Under the pieces are notes generated by a model. It saw nothing but the letters and a program-made list of their open reading frames with translations, searched no databases and was not told the origin of the DNA. 64,000 bases of DNA from AP-15 sp963832875 (lineage in GTDB: Bacteria; Pseudomonadota; Alphaproteobacteria; ATCC43930; CGMCC-115725): contig CAWHWB010000002.1 in assembly GCA_963832875.1 (NCBI GenBank), positions 1 through 64,000 on the forward strand. The letters run 5' to 3'. This document shows, piece by piece, positions 18,362 through 27,409 of this stretch; position 1 is the first letter of the stretch; every line of letters begins with the position of its first letter. The position numbers and the translations under genes are program-made.

Positions 18362-18594
18362 GCTGCTTCGCTGAGTGACAGGAGGCGATTTGTCTATAAC
18401 CAGGCCGCATCTGCGTCAACTCCCGATGGCCGCAGCGTCGATGCGTCGGAGCCGGTCAACAAGTGCTCGCTGTCACCGGGCAATCACGATATCGTGGCCT
18501 GCCGCACCGTCGGCCGAGCGATACATCGCCCGAGCAACGAACCGTCCGAGCAACAAGCCGCGCACGAACGCGACAACCGACAAGGAGAACGATC

Positions 18595-18951
18595 ATGGCG
18601 TACGGCGTCCAGCATGTGCACCTGAAGACCCGCGATCCCAAAGGGACCATGCAGTTCTACGTCGACAATTTCGGCGCGACCCTCAAGGCCGAGATCCCGG
18701 GCCGCGGGTTCCGCCTCGATCTGCACGGGCTGCAGCTCAACATCACCACCCTTATCGCCAGCCAAAATCACGAGCAGCATTACGGCATCGAGCACATCGC
18801 CGTCGACACCGACGACTATGCCGGAACCATCGAGCGCATGCGCAAGAACGGCGTGAACATCCTCGAAGAGATGGCGCCCAACAACGGCCGCCGGGTGTGC
18901 TTTATCGAGGCGCCCGATGGCGCGCAGATGGAATTGATCGAAAAAGTCTGA
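18595..18951 (+). CDS. VOC (glyoxalase/dioxygenase fold) family protein
   Basis: A 118-residue single-module VOC protein: VQHVHLKTRDPKGTMQFYVD at the start, YGIEHIAVDTDDY in the middle and FIEAPDGAQMELIEKV at the end give the two beta-alpha-beta-beta-beta units with His/Glu metal-ligand positions. The family includes glyoxalase I, dioxygenases and epimerases, and the substrate cannot be told. AAGGAG at 18582-18587 supports ATG 18595. It starts a three-gene plus-strand group inserted between rpsT and the enoyl-CoA hydratase. Confidence 0.85.
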   Translation: MAYGVQHVHLKTRDPKGTMQFYVDNFGATLKAEIPGRGFRLDLHGLQLNITTLIASQNHEQHYGIEHIAVDTDDYAGTIERMRKNGVNILEEMAPNNGRRVCFIEAPDGAQMELIEKV

Positions 18952-18995
18952 CCGCGGGCCGCAGCGCCGCGAGCGCGCAAATCAAGGAACCGAGC

Positions 18996-19916
18996 GTGGC
19001 TCTCAAAGACCAGATCCCGCTGGGCGTGGCGCTGCCTCACCGTTCGCCCGAGCCGATCGACATCGCCTCGGTGCGGCTCGTGGCGCAGCGCGCCGAGGCG
19101 CTCGGCTTCCGCGATCTGTGGGTGACCGAAAACACCCTCGACCACGTCTTCTGCTTTGATCCGGTGGTGGTGCTGACCTACGCCGCCGCGGCCACCACCA
19201 CGATCCGGCTCGGCGCTTCGGTGGTGGTGCTGCCGATCCATCACCCTGCGATGGTCGCCCATCAATGGGCGAGCCTCGACTATGTCAGCGGCGGCCGGGC
19301 GATCCTCGGCGTCGGGCTCGGCCGCGACCATCACTATGCTCAGTTCGGCGTGCCGCGCGAGCGCCGGGTGCGGCGGTTCAGTGAGGAAATCCAGCTGATC
19401 CGGGCCTTATGGAGCAAGCCTCGGGTCGATTACCGGGGCAGCCTCTACCAGCTCGAAGGCGGCACCATGCTGCCGAAACCGGTGCAGCAGCCGCATTTGC
19501 CGATCTGGATGGGGGTCGGCCATCCCGACGCCGTCCGCCGCGCCGCCGCGCTCGCCGATGGGTGGATGGGGTCGGGCGGGTCGAGCATCGCCGCATTTTC
19601 CCGCTCGGTGCCGATCCTGCGCGCGGCCTTGGAAAAGGCCGGGAGGGATCCGGCGGCGTTCCCGATCTCGAAGCGGCTGTTCATGGCCGTCGACGAGCGC
19701 CCGGAGACGGCACGGGCCGAGCTCAACCGCTGGTTCACCGAAGTTTATCACAATCCCGAGGGAGCTGATGCTTCGGGCATCCACGGCACCCCGGAACAGG
19801 TCCGCGAGCGGCTCGAGGAGCTGATGGCGATGGGCGCCAACCACCTGCTCCTGAACCCGGTGTCGCGCTATGCGGAGCAGGTCGAGGCGCTGGCCGCGGT
19901 CGTCGGGCTGTCATAG
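18996..19916 (+). CDS. LLM-class (luciferase-like) flavin-dependent oxidoreductase
   Basis: A 306-residue TIM-barrel protein of the bacterial luciferase/F420 oxidoreductase superfamily. Typical segments are AQRAEALGFRDLWVTEN, ATTTIRLGASVVVLPIHHP, DYVSGGRAILGVGLG and QPHLPIWMGVGHPDAVRR. Whether the cofactor is FMN or F420 cannot be decided, though the sequence looks like the subgroup often annotated as F420-dependent. Start GTG 18996 has AAGGA about 8 bases upstream. It follows the VOC gene by 44 bases and probably acts in the same small catabolic unit. Confidence 0.82.
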   Translation: MALKDQIPLGVALPHRSPEPIDIASVRLVAQRAEALGFRDLWVTENTLDHVFCFDPVVVLTYAAAATTTIRLGASVVVLPIHHPAMVAHQWASLDYVSGGRAILGVGLGRDHHYAQFGVPRERRVRRFSEEIQLIRALWSKPRVDYRGSLYQLEGGTMLPKPVQQPHLPIWMGVGHPDAVRRAAALADGWMGSGGSSIAAFSRSVPILRAALEKAGRDPAAFPISKRLFMAVDERPETARAELNRWFTEVYHNPEGADASGIHGTPEQVRERLEELMAMGANHLLLNPVSRYAEQVEALAAVVGLS

Positions 19917-19944
19917 ACCGGCGGATTCTGAGGAGCTTCTCCTA

Positions 19945-20694
19945 ATGTCTTCCGCGCACACCGATCGGGTCAAAGAGCAGGTCGCCGCCCACTGGGATCG
20001 GCGGGCCGCTCATTTCGACGAAGATTTCGGCCACAGCATCCGCACCGCGGGCGAGCGCGCCGCCTGGGACCGCATTTTCGGACTGGTTCTGCCGGACCGC
20101 GGACCGCTCGATGCGCTCGACCTCGGCTGCGGCACTGGGTTTTTGAGCCTCGAACTGGCCGCCCGCGGACACCGCGTCACCGGCGTCGATTTCGCCCCGG
20201 CGATGATCGCTCGGGCCGAGCGCAAGGCGGCGGAGCGAGGTCTCTCGGTGCGCTTCGAACAGGGCGATGCCGAGCAATTGCCGTTCAGGCCGGCGAGCTT
20301 CGATCTCGCGATCAGCCGTCATGTGCTGTGGACCCTGCCGCACCCGGAGGCGGCGATCGACGAATGGATCCGCGTGCTGCGGCCGGGCGGGCGGCTCGTC
20401 GTCGTCGACGGTGCGGTGCTCGACGGCAGCGACCGGGTCGCCGGCGCTCAGCCGGGCTGCCAGGAGAATGCCCGAACCAGCGCCGAATATGCCGCAATCG
20501 GAGAGCGGCTGCCGTTCCTCGGCGGCCGCCCGCGCGAGCAGATCGAAGCGCTGCTGCGGGCGCATGGCTTGGTCAATGTCGCCAGCGACCCGCTCGCCGA
20601 TCTGGTCGAGGCGCAGGTGCAGCGCATGATCGAGGAGGGGCTGGAGCCGCGGCGGCGCAACCGCTACGTCGTCTGGGGCGACGTGCCCGGCTGA
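19945..20694 (+). CDS. Class I SAM-dependent methyltransferase
   Basis: A 249-residue Rossmann-fold methyltransferase. Motif I is ALDLGCGTGFLSLELA, the acidic motif is VTGVDFAPAMIARAE, and motif IV/post-I regions include FDLAISRHVLWTLPHPEAA and VLRPGGRLVVVDG. It resembles the Methyltransf_11 group, and the substrate is unknown. It starts 28 bases after the LLM gene with GAGGAG upstream and closes the three-gene group. Confidence 0.82.
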   Translation: MSSAHTDRVKEQVAAHWDRRAAHFDEDFGHSIRTAGERAAWDRIFGLVLPDRGPLDALDLGCGTGFLSLELAARGHRVTGVDFAPAMIARAERKAAERGLSVRFEQGDAEQLPFRPASFDLAISRHVLWTLPHPEAAIDEWIRVLRPGGRLVVVDGAVLDGSDRVAGAQPGCQENARTSAEYAAIGERLPFLGGRPREQIEALLRAHGLVNVASDPLADLVEAQVQRMIEEGLEPRRRNRYVVWGDVPG

Positions 20695-20968
20695 GCCCGC
20701 ATTATGCAGCAGGGCCGTGGCGGCAGCGGCAGCCATAAGCACGGCACCTCCGGGCATGCCTCGCAGAGCCCGCGCTTCCGCCTCGGCAAAAAGCTCGCCG
20801 CCGAGCGCGGCGAATACGACGCCCGGCCGCGCCTCCGCGCGTTGCGCCCCCGCTTCGCCACGGTGCGTGAAGCCTTTGACGACACGGAAAAGCCGCGCCG
20901 GCCCTGATCCACGCTCGCCCTCCTCTGAGCCTGATCGACGGGGATAGCAATAGAATCACTCGATAATT

Positions 20969-21048
20969 CGTCGTTCCCGCGAAGGCGGGAATCCAGGTGT
21001 CCAGAGCTGGAACAGTCCCCCTGGGCCCCCGCTTTCGCGGGGTGACGG
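20969..21048. repeat. Dispersed palindromic repeat (REP-like)
   Basis: Two short palindromes, cccgcgaaggcggg and cccccgctttcgcgggg, face each other across about 35 bases. Related sequences recur at 22721-22910, 31509-31566 and around 48080, always between genes. They may form RNA hairpins that stabilise or terminate transcripts. The remainder of the 20695-21081 gap holds no recognised gene. Confidence 0.6.
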
Positions 21049-21081
21049 TAACTACTGAACGGTAACTCCTGAGAGGTGCAG

Positions 21082-21870
21082 TCAGCGATTGCGGAAGGCG
21101 GGTTTGCGCTTGGCGATAAACGCGTCCATGCCTTCCTTGCGGTCCTCGGTGGCGAAGGTCGAATGGAACAACCGCCGCTCGAAGCGCACGCCTTCGGCGA
21201 GGCTCGTCTCATAAGCGCGGTTAACGGATTCCTTGACCATCATCGCGATCGGCCGCGACATTTGGCTGATCCTCTCGGCGATCTTGACCGCTTCGGTCAA
21301 AAGATCGGCGGCCGGCACGACGCGGCTTACGAGCCCGGCGCGCTCGGCTTCGTCGACGTCCATCATCCGCCCGGTCAGGCACAGATCCATCGCCTTCGCC
21401 TTGCCGATGAAGCGGGCGAGGCGCTGGGTCCCCCCGGCGCCCGGGATCGTGCCGAGCTGGATCTCGGGCTGGCCGAAGCGCGCGCTGTCGGCGGCGACGA
21501 CGATGTCGCACATCATCGCGATCTCGCAGCCGCCGCCGAGGGCAAAGCCCGCGACCGCGGCGACGACCGGCTTGCGGCATTGCCCGACCCGCTCCCAGCC
21601 GTGGGTGATGAAATCCTCAAGATAGATTTCGGGATAGGTCTTGCCGGCCATTTCCTTGACGTCGGCGCCGGCGGCGAAAGCCTTGTCATTGCCGGTCACG
21701 ACGATCGCGCCGATCGCGTCGTCGGCTTCGAATTCGTCGATGGCCGAAGCCAGCTCGGCAATCAGCGCCGCGTTCAGCGCATTCAGCGCCTGCGGCCGGT
21801 TCAAGGTGACGATGCCGACCGCCCCGCGGCGTTCGACGAGGATGTTCTGCTGGTCGGACGCGTCGCTCAT
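21082..21870 (-). CDS. Enoyl-CoA hydratase
   Basis: A 262-residue crotonase-fold enzyme that adds water to trans-2-enoyl-CoA in beta-oxidation. The oxyanion-hole segments are KAFAAGADVKEMAG and VAGFALGGGCEIAMMCDIV, and the catalytic glutamates lie in FGQPEIQLGTIPGAGGTQRL. It ends FIAKRKPAFRNR, as in FadB1x/PaaF-type hydratases. It sits next to mutM, a neighbour seen in many alphaproteobacteria near dnaA. Confidence 0.92.
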   Translation of the reverse strand: MSDASDQQNILVERRGAVGIVTLNRPQALNALNAALIAELASAIDEFEADDAIGAIVVTGNDKAFAAGADVKEMAGKTYPEIYLEDFITHGWERVGQCRKPVVAAVAGFALGGGCEIAMMCDIVVAADSARFGQPEIQLGTIPGAGGTQRLARFIGKAKAMDLCLTGRMMDVDEAERAGLVSRVVPAADLLTEAVKIAERISQMSRPIAMMVKESVNRAYETSLAEGVRFERRLFHSTFATEDRKEGMDAFIAKRKPAFRNR

Positions 21871-21882
21871 CGGGGTGCCTCC

Positions 21883-22710
21883 TTAACGCTGGCGCTTCGC
21901 GCAATAAAAGGTCGAACGGCCGGATTGGACGATGCGCCGGACGCCTTCGGCGCAGTCGCAGCCGGGACAGGGCTCGCCCTCATGGGCGTAGACCGCCCAG
22001 CGATGCTGGAAATAGCCGAGCTCGCCATCGGCCTGGACATAATCGCGCAACGACGAGCCGCCGGCGGCGATCGCCTCCTCAAGCACCGCGCGGACCGACG
22101 CGGCGAGCCGGCCGAGTCCGGCACGGCCGATCGAGCCGGCCAGCCGCCGCGGCGACAAGCGCGCGCGATAGAGCGCCTCGCAGACATAGATGTTGCCGAG
22201 CCCGGCGACGATGCGCTGGTCGAGCATTGCCGCCTTGACCGAGGTCAGCTTGCCGGCGAATTTGGCAGCGAGATAGGCGCCGTCGAACCCCGCTTCAAGC
22301 GGCTCGGGCCCGAGCCTGGCCAAGAGCGGGTGCCGGCCCACCTCACTGCGCCGCAGATAGTCGAGGGTGCCGAAGCGGCGCGCGTCATTGAAGCGGACGA
22401 CGGTACCGTCGTCGAGGGTCAGCACCACGTGGTCGTGGCGGGCTTCCGGCTGCGCCCCGTTGCCGGCGGTGATCCGCCCCGACATGCCGAGATGGAGCAG
22501 TAAGAGGCCGTCGGCGTCGAGCTCGATCAGGATGTATTTGCCGCGGCGGGCGAGCGCGCCGATTTGGGCGCCGTCGAGCCGCTCGGCCAATTCCGGCGGA
22601 AACGGCCGGCGCAGATCGGGTCGGCGCAATTCGGCGCGCACGATCCGCCGGCCGCTCATTTTGAGCGCCAGGCCGCGGCGTACGGTCTCGACTTCCGGCA
22701 GTTCGGGCAT
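21883..22710 (-). CDS. mutM: Formamidopyrimidine-DNA glycosylase (MutM/Fpg)
   Basis: A 275-residue base-excision repair enzyme removing 8-oxoguanine. The start MPELPEVETVRRGL puts the catalytic proline second and fixes the start at 22710 rather than an upstream ATG. Also seen are the helix-two-turn-helix region DQRIVAGLGNIYVCEALY and a C-terminal zinc finger. The finger reads CPGC, then FYCAKRQR: the fourth zinc Cys, normally CxxCQR, is Arg (cgc instead of tgc). This could weaken zinc and DNA binding, or be a one-base sequence error. Confidence 0.93.
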   Translation of the reverse strand: MPELPEVETVRRGLALKMSGRRIVRAELRRPDLRRPFPPELAERLDGAQIGALARRGKYILIELDADGLLLLHLGMSGRITAGNGAQPEARHDHVVLTLDDGTVVRFNDARRFGTLDYLRRSEVGRHPLLARLGPEPLEAGFDGAYLAAKFAGKLTSVKAAMLDQRIVAGLGNIYVCEALYRARLSPRRLAGSIGRAGLGRLAASVRAVLEEAIAAGGSSLRDYVQADGELGYFQHRWAVYAHEGEPCPGCDCAEGVRRIVQSGRSTFYCAKRQR

Positions 22711-22720
22711 TCTTCCCGCC

Positions 22721-22910
22721 GTCATTCCTGCGAAAGCAGACTGTAATCCATCCGCGTCAGTTCAGCGCCGTTTCAACCGCTTTCCCGGAAGGCCGGGACC
22801 GATTTCTCCACCACTCGTGATTTACTCTTATCCCGCATTCTTCGCCGAAACGCGAAGCTTGCGAGCACTCTGGGTCCCGGCCTTCGCGGGGAAAGCCGGA
22901 ATGGAGGGTT
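22721..22910. repeat. Cluster of dispersed palindromic repeats between mutM and ubiE
   Basis: Three degenerate copies of the same repeat type: cattcctgcgaaagcag near 22723, cccggaaggccgggac near 22786, and gggtcccggccttcgcgggg near 22872. They fill most of the divergent mutM-ubiE gap. Such arrays are usual for REP/BIME-like elements. Confidence 0.5.
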
Positions 22911-23037
22911 CGATACACCACGCGACCAGCCTTCGCCTGCCGGCGCCGACGATATCCTGCCCGCTTAATTCATTGTACCGAGATCTGATCGGCCACGGCG
23001 TGGCGCGCGCGGCCCGATGGCAGTATCTTCCTGCCCG

Positions 23038-23850
23038 ATGAGCGAACAAGAGACAAGCGGCGTGCGCGATTATCGCCATGTGCCGCCGAACGAGAAGGTG
23101 CGGCTGGTGCGCGGCGTCTTCGACAGCGTCGCGGCGCGCTACGATCTGATGAACGACCTGATGAGCGGCGGCATCCACCGGCTGTGGAAGGCCGCAATGG
23201 TCGCCTGGATCAGGCCGCGTCCGGGCCAGCAGCTGATCGACGTGGCCGGTGGCACCGGCGACATCGCGTTGCGCGCCTTGCCGCGCCTGGCGCCTGAGAG
23301 CGCGCCAGGCGTGGGCGAGGTCGGCGCCAGCGGGGTCGGTGGAGGCGGGGTCGGTGAGGGCAGGGCGGTCGTGTGCGACCCGAATCTGCGCATGCTCGAG
23401 ATCGGCCGCGCCAGAGCGCTCGACCGGGGCGTTCTCGACGGCCTCGAATGGCTCGGCGCTGAAGCTGAGCGGCTGCCTTTCGCCGCACGCAGCTTCGATC
23501 TCTATACGATCGCCTTCGGGATGCGCAATGCGACCCACCTCGAGGCTGCACTGGCCGAGGCGCGGCGGGTGCTGCGGCCGGGCGGCCGGTTCATGTGTCT
23601 CGAATTCACTCCAGAGGTGGCGCCGCTGCTGCAGCCATTCTACGATCTCTACAGCTTTCATGTCGTGCCGCTGCTCGGACAGATCGTCGCCGGCGACCGC
23701 GACGCCTACACCTATCTGGTAGAAAGCATTCGCGGATTCCCGCGCCAGAGGGAGCTCGCTGAAATGATCGCCGGGGCCGGTTTCGAGCAGGTCAGATACC
23801 GCAACCTGACAGGGGGCATCGCTGCGCTGCACTCGGCCTGGCGCCTCTGA
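23038..23850 (+). CDS. ubiE: Ubiquinone/menaquinone C-methyltransferase UbiE
   Basis: A 270-residue SAM methyltransferase of ubiquinone biosynthesis. Family marks are FDSVAARYDLMNDLMSGG, motif I LIDVAGGTGDIALRAL, FDLYTIAFGMRNATH and VLRPGGRFMCLEF, ending GGIAALHSAWRL. An unusual Gly/Val/Glu-rich insertion of about 25 residues (around residues 85-110, GVGEVGASGVGGGGVGEG) separates motif I from the acidic motif VVCDPNLRMLE. It precedes ubiB, as in most alphaproteobacteria. Confidence 0.95.
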   Translation: MSEQETSGVRDYRHVPPNEKVRLVRGVFDSVAARYDLMNDLMSGGIHRLWKAAMVAWIRPRPGQQLIDVAGGTGDIALRALPRLAPESAPGVGEVGASGVGGGGVGEGRAVVCDPNLRMLEIGRARALDRGVLDGLEWLGAEAERLPFAARSFDLYTIAFGMRNATHLEAALAEARRVLRPGGRFMCLEFTPEVAPLLQPFYDLYSFHVVPLLGQIVAGDRDAYTYLVESIRGFPRQRELAEMIAGAGFEQVRYRNLTGGIAALHSAWRL

Positions 23851-23888
23851 GGTTCTGAGGATCTGGGGCTCTCAGGCCCGGCCTCGGG

Positions 23889-25445
23889 ATGCTGCGTAGC
23901 CCGCGCAATCTCGCCCGCCTGGCCGCAATCGGGCTGATCCTGGCGCGCCACGATGCGTTGTTCCCGTTTGCCGCGGTCCCGGTCGTCGCCTTTTATCTGC
24001 GGGTCGTCCGGCTGTTCACGCGCCGGCGCGGTCCGGCGGCGGCGCGCCCGGGCCAGCGGCTCGCCGCGGCGCTCGACGAAATGGGGCCGAGTTTTGTCAA
24101 GCTCGGTCAGCTGATGTCGACCAGGGCCGATCTGCTCGGCGAGGAGCTCGCCGCCGATTTGGCGAGCCTCCAGGACCGCCTGCCGCCGTTTCCGGGCGCA
24201 CAGGCGCGGGCCGCGATCGAAAGCGAGTTTCGGGCCCCGCTCGAAACCTTGTTCGCCTCGTTCGACGAAACCGCGGTCGCCGCTGCCTCGATCGCCCAGG
24301 TCCATTTCGCACGCACCCCGGACGGCCGGGACGTCGCGGTCAAGGTCTTGCGGCCGGGAGTGGCGCAGGCCTTCGCCCGCGACCTCGACATGTTCCTGTG
24401 GCTCGCCGCCTGGATCGAACGCCTCTATCCGCCGTCGCGGCGCTTGAAGCCGGTCGAGGTCGTGCGGACCCTGGCCGAGGTGGTTCGCTTCGAGATGGAT
24501 CTGCGGCTCGAGGCGGCCGCTGGGTCGGAGCTGGCCGAAAACTTTGCCGGCGACCCGAGCTTTCGGGTGCCGCGGATCGATTGGCAGCGCACCGGGCACG
24601 GGGTGTTGACCCTCGAGCGGATCGCCGGCATCCGCATCGATGACCGCGCGGCGCTGCTGGCCGCCGGGCACCGCATCGACCGGCTATTGGCGGAAGCGGC
24701 CAGCGCCTTTTTCAACCAGGTGTTTCGTGACGGTTTCTTTCACGCCGACATGCACCCGGGAAATATGTTCGTCGATGCGTCGGGGGCGATCGTCGTCGTC
24801 GATTTCGGGATCATGGGGCGGCTCGACCGCCCGACCCGGTATTACCTGGCCGACATGCTGATCGGCTTTCTGTCGGGCGACTATCGGCGGGTGGCCGAAA
24901 TCCATTTTGCCGCCGGCTACGTGCCGCCCGATCGTTCGGTCGATAACTTCACCCAGGCCTGCCGCGCGATCGGCGAGCCAATTCTCGGCCGCCCGCTGCA
25001 GGCCATCTCGGTCGCCCGGCTGCTCGCCCAGCTGTTCCAGGTCACCGAGCAATTCGGCATGGAAACCCAGCCGCAGCTGCTACTGCTGCAAAAAACCATG
25101 GTGCTGATCGAGGGGATCGGGCGACGGCTCGATCCGGAAATCAACGTGTGGACCTTGGCGCGGCCGCCGATCGAAGCCTGGATCCGCGACAATCGCGGTC
25201 CCGAGGCGCAATTGCGCCAGCGGCTCGAGACCGTCGCTGATTTGGCCGAGCGGCTGCCGCGGCTAATCCGCGGTCTCGAAACCCTGGTCAGCGACATTGG
25301 GCGCGAGGGCGTCGTGGTGCACGCCGAGTCGATCGCCGCGCACGCCGCCGAGCAGGCCAAGCGCGCCTGGCTCGCGGTGCTGCCGCTCTACATCGCGGCC
25401 GCGGCGCTGGTGGCGATTGCGCTCGCCCTCGTTTTCGGGCGCTAG
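23889..25445 (+). CDS. ubiB: Ubiquinone biosynthesis protein UbiB (ABC1 kinase-like)
   Basis: A 518-residue atypical kinase/ATPase needed for ubiquinone synthesis. The KxGQ motif appears as FVKLGQLMSTRADLL, the Ala-rich loop as AAASIAQVHFA, the lysine strand as VAVKVLRPGV, and the catalytic and metal motifs as FFHADMHPGNMFV and VVDFGIMGRL. It ends in two hydrophobic helices (LPLYIAAAALVAIALALVF) that anchor it to the membrane. It follows ubiE by 38 bases. The dfp/coaBC gene often found next is absent. Confidence 0.95.
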   Translation: MLRSPRNLARLAAIGLILARHDALFPFAAVPVVAFYLRVVRLFTRRRGPAAARPGQRLAAALDEMGPSFVKLGQLMSTRADLLGEELAADLASLQDRLPPFPGAQARAAIESEFRAPLETLFASFDETAVAAASIAQVHFARTPDGRDVAVKVLRPGVAQAFARDLDMFLWLAAWIERLYPPSRRLKPVEVVRTLAEVVRFEMDLRLEAAAGSELAENFAGDPSFRVPRIDWQRTGHGVLTLERIAGIRIDDRAALLAAGHRIDRLLAEAASAFFNQVFRDGFFHADMHPGNMFVDASGAIVVVDFGIMGRLDRPTRYYLADMLIGFLSGDYRRVAEIHFAAGYVPPDRSVDNFTQACRAIGEPILGRPLQAISVARLLAQLFQVTEQFGMETQPQLLLLQKTMVLIEGIGRRLDPEINVWTLARPPIEAWIRDNRGPEAQLRQRLETVADLAERLPRLIRGLETLVSDIGREGVVVHAESIAAHAAEQAKRAWLAVLPLYIAAAALVAIALALVFGR

Positions 25446-25746
25446 CAAATGGTCATCGGCGCGGCGCAGGAAAATCGACCGATCGGTTTGGGCTCGCTGT
25501 CCCGTTGCGGGAAGCGCGTGCCTCTTGCGTTCGAGTAATCCCGCCGCGGTATTATCCGGAGCGATGGAGCAAGAGACGTAAGTCCTGGCACGGCACCCGA
25601 CTTCGCAAAACGCGGCGAGGCTTGTGCCTGTGGCGGGAGAAATGGGCAGTGCCCCAGTGCACGACCGGCGTTGGCGGATTTGAATTGGATCTTCAGGAGG
25701 GAGCGGCCGTCTCCAAGGACGCTCGGCTATGATGCAGGAGGACAAG

Positions 25747-27342
25747 ATGCGGGCGACACCAGGCAACATCACGCCGCAGCAATTGCGGGGGCGGCTGCAC
25801 GATGGCGGCGAGATCGCGATCGTGGACGTCCGCGAGGAGGGGAGCTTTCACCATCGCCACCTGTTGATGGCGTCGTGCCTGCCGCTCTCGCGGTTGGAGC
25901 TGATCGCCCCTGCCCTTCTGCCGCGGCGCAGCGCGCCGGTAGTCGTCTGCGATGACGGCGGCGGGCTCGCCGAGCGCGCGGCGGAGCGGCTGATCGAGGG
26001 CGGCTGGAGCGACGTTTCGGTCCTGGCCGGCGGGGTTTCGGCCTGGGCGGCCGAGGGCTTCCCGGTCTATAGCGGCGTCCACGTGCCGAGCAAGGCCTTT
26101 GCCGAGGTCGTCGAGCACGAATACGGCACGCCGTGGATCAGCGCCGAGGAACTGGTGCAGCGCCAAAAAGAGGGCCAGCAGCTCGCGATCTTCGACAGCC
26201 GCTCCTATGAGGAATACCATGCGAACAGCATCCCCGGGGCGGTCAGCGTTCCGGGCGCCGAGCTGGTCTATCGCTTTGACCAAATGGTGCCGTCGGCCGA
26301 CACCTTTGTCGTGGTCAATTGCGGCGGGCGCACCCGTAGCATCATCGGCGCCCAGGCGTTGATCGACGCTGGCGTGCCGAACCGGGTCGTCTCGTTGAAG
26401 GACGGCACGATGGCTTGGCATCTGGCCGGGTTCGAGGTAGTGGCCGGCGCCACCAGCCGGGCGCCCGAGGTCCCGGCCGAAGGGGTCACGGCGGCGCGAG
26501 CGCGCGCCGAGTCGGTGGCCCGGCGTTATGGCGTGCCGGTCATCGACCGGGGCCTCCTCGCCCAGTGGCAGAACCAAGCCGAGGACCGCACGCTCTATGT
26601 GCTCGATGTCCGCGACCCGGCCGAATACCGTAAAGGCCACCTGCCGGGGTCGCTGATGGCGCCGGGCGGGCAATTGGTCCAGGAAACCGACAGCTGGCTC
26701 GGCGTTTGGGGCGCGCGGGTCGTGCTGGTCGATGACACGGGCGTCAGGGCGCAGATGACCGCGTCGTGGCTCCGGCGCATGGGGTGGGACGCCGCGGTGC
26801 TCGATGGCGGGCTCGACCGGGTGGCGCTCGAATCCGGAACACCCGCGATCGACACCGGCAGGTTTCCGCTCGCCGGGCCAGAGCCGGCGACGATCAGCGC
26901 GGCCGGGCTGCAGGCAAACCCGGCCATCATCGTCGACCTGGCGCTGAGCCGCAGGCACCGCGAGGGCCACATTCCCGGCGCGTGGTTTGCGATCCGCGCC
27001 CGCCTCGCCGCGGCATTGGCCAAATTGCCGGCCGCCGGCGATCTGGTGCTGACCAGCGAGGACGGCACGGTCGCCCGCTTTGCCGCGGCCGAGATCGCGC
27101 CGCGGGCCGAGCGGCCGGTGCGGGTGCTGGCGGGCGGCAATGCGGCCTGGCAAGCCGCCGGGCTGCCATTGGAGACCGGCATCGTGCAATCCGCCGACGA
27201 ACCCGACGACGTCTCGCTGTCGGCCCGCGACCGGCCGGCCGAGCGCGAGCGCTATATGCGCGAATACCTCGCCTGGGAGATCGACCTCGTCAACCAGATC
27301 GCCCGCGACGCCGACTGCCGCTTCCGTCTCGCCGCCGCGTGA
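25747..27342 (+). CDS. Multidomain rhodanese-like sulfurtransferase
   Basis: A 531-residue protein of four tandem rhodanese modules (about 10-115, 140-245, 275-385 and 400-495). Module 1 has a possible catalytic cysteine in VVVCDDGGGLAERAA and module 2 in VVNCGGRTRSIIGAQ. Modules 3 (VVLVDDTGVRAQM) and 4 (LVLTSEDGTVARF) have no cysteine there and are probably structural. Such proteins move sulfane sulfur between thiols. The start ATG 25747 is preferred over 25729 because GGAGG ends seven bases upstream of it. Confidence 0.88.
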   Translation: MRATPGNITPQQLRGRLHDGGEIAIVDVREEGSFHHRHLLMASCLPLSRLELIAPALLPRRSAPVVVCDDGGGLAERAAERLIEGGWSDVSVLAGGVSAWAAEGFPVYSGVHVPSKAFAEVVEHEYGTPWISAEELVQRQKEGQQLAIFDSRSYEEYHANSIPGAVSVPGAELVYRFDQMVPSADTFVVVNCGGRTRSIIGAQALIDAGVPNRVVSLKDGTMAWHLAGFEVVAGATSRAPEVPAEGVTAARARAESVARRYGVPVIDRGLLAQWQNQAEDRTLYVLDVRDPAEYRKGHLPGSLMAPGGQLVQETDSWLGVWGARVVLVDDTGVRAQMTASWLRRMGWDAAVLDGGLDRVALESGTPAIDTGRFPLAGPEPATISAAGLQANPAIIVDLALSRRHREGHIPGAWFAIRARLAAALAKLPAAGDLVLTSEDGTVARFAAAEIAPRAERPVRVLAGGNAAWQAAGLPLETGIVQSADEPDDVSLSARDRPAERERYMREYLAWEIDLVNQIARDADCRFRLAAA

Positions 27343-27409
27343 ACGATCCGTTGCCGGCACGATCGGGCCTGGTCGGGGCCAACCATAATCTTTCGAGGGA
27401 GGAAGGCTT

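Noticed and set aside
20704..20907. Small plus-strand frame of 67 residues after the methyltransferase
   Set aside because: It has Arg-rich composition, no family resemblance and no convincing ribosome site, and lies next to dispersed repeats.
25693..27360. A 555-residue open frame on the minus strand opposite the rhodanese gene
   Set aside because: It is an exact shadow of the rhodanese gene, whose product has clear domains; the antisense protein is rich in Arg/Gly/Asp and matches nothing.
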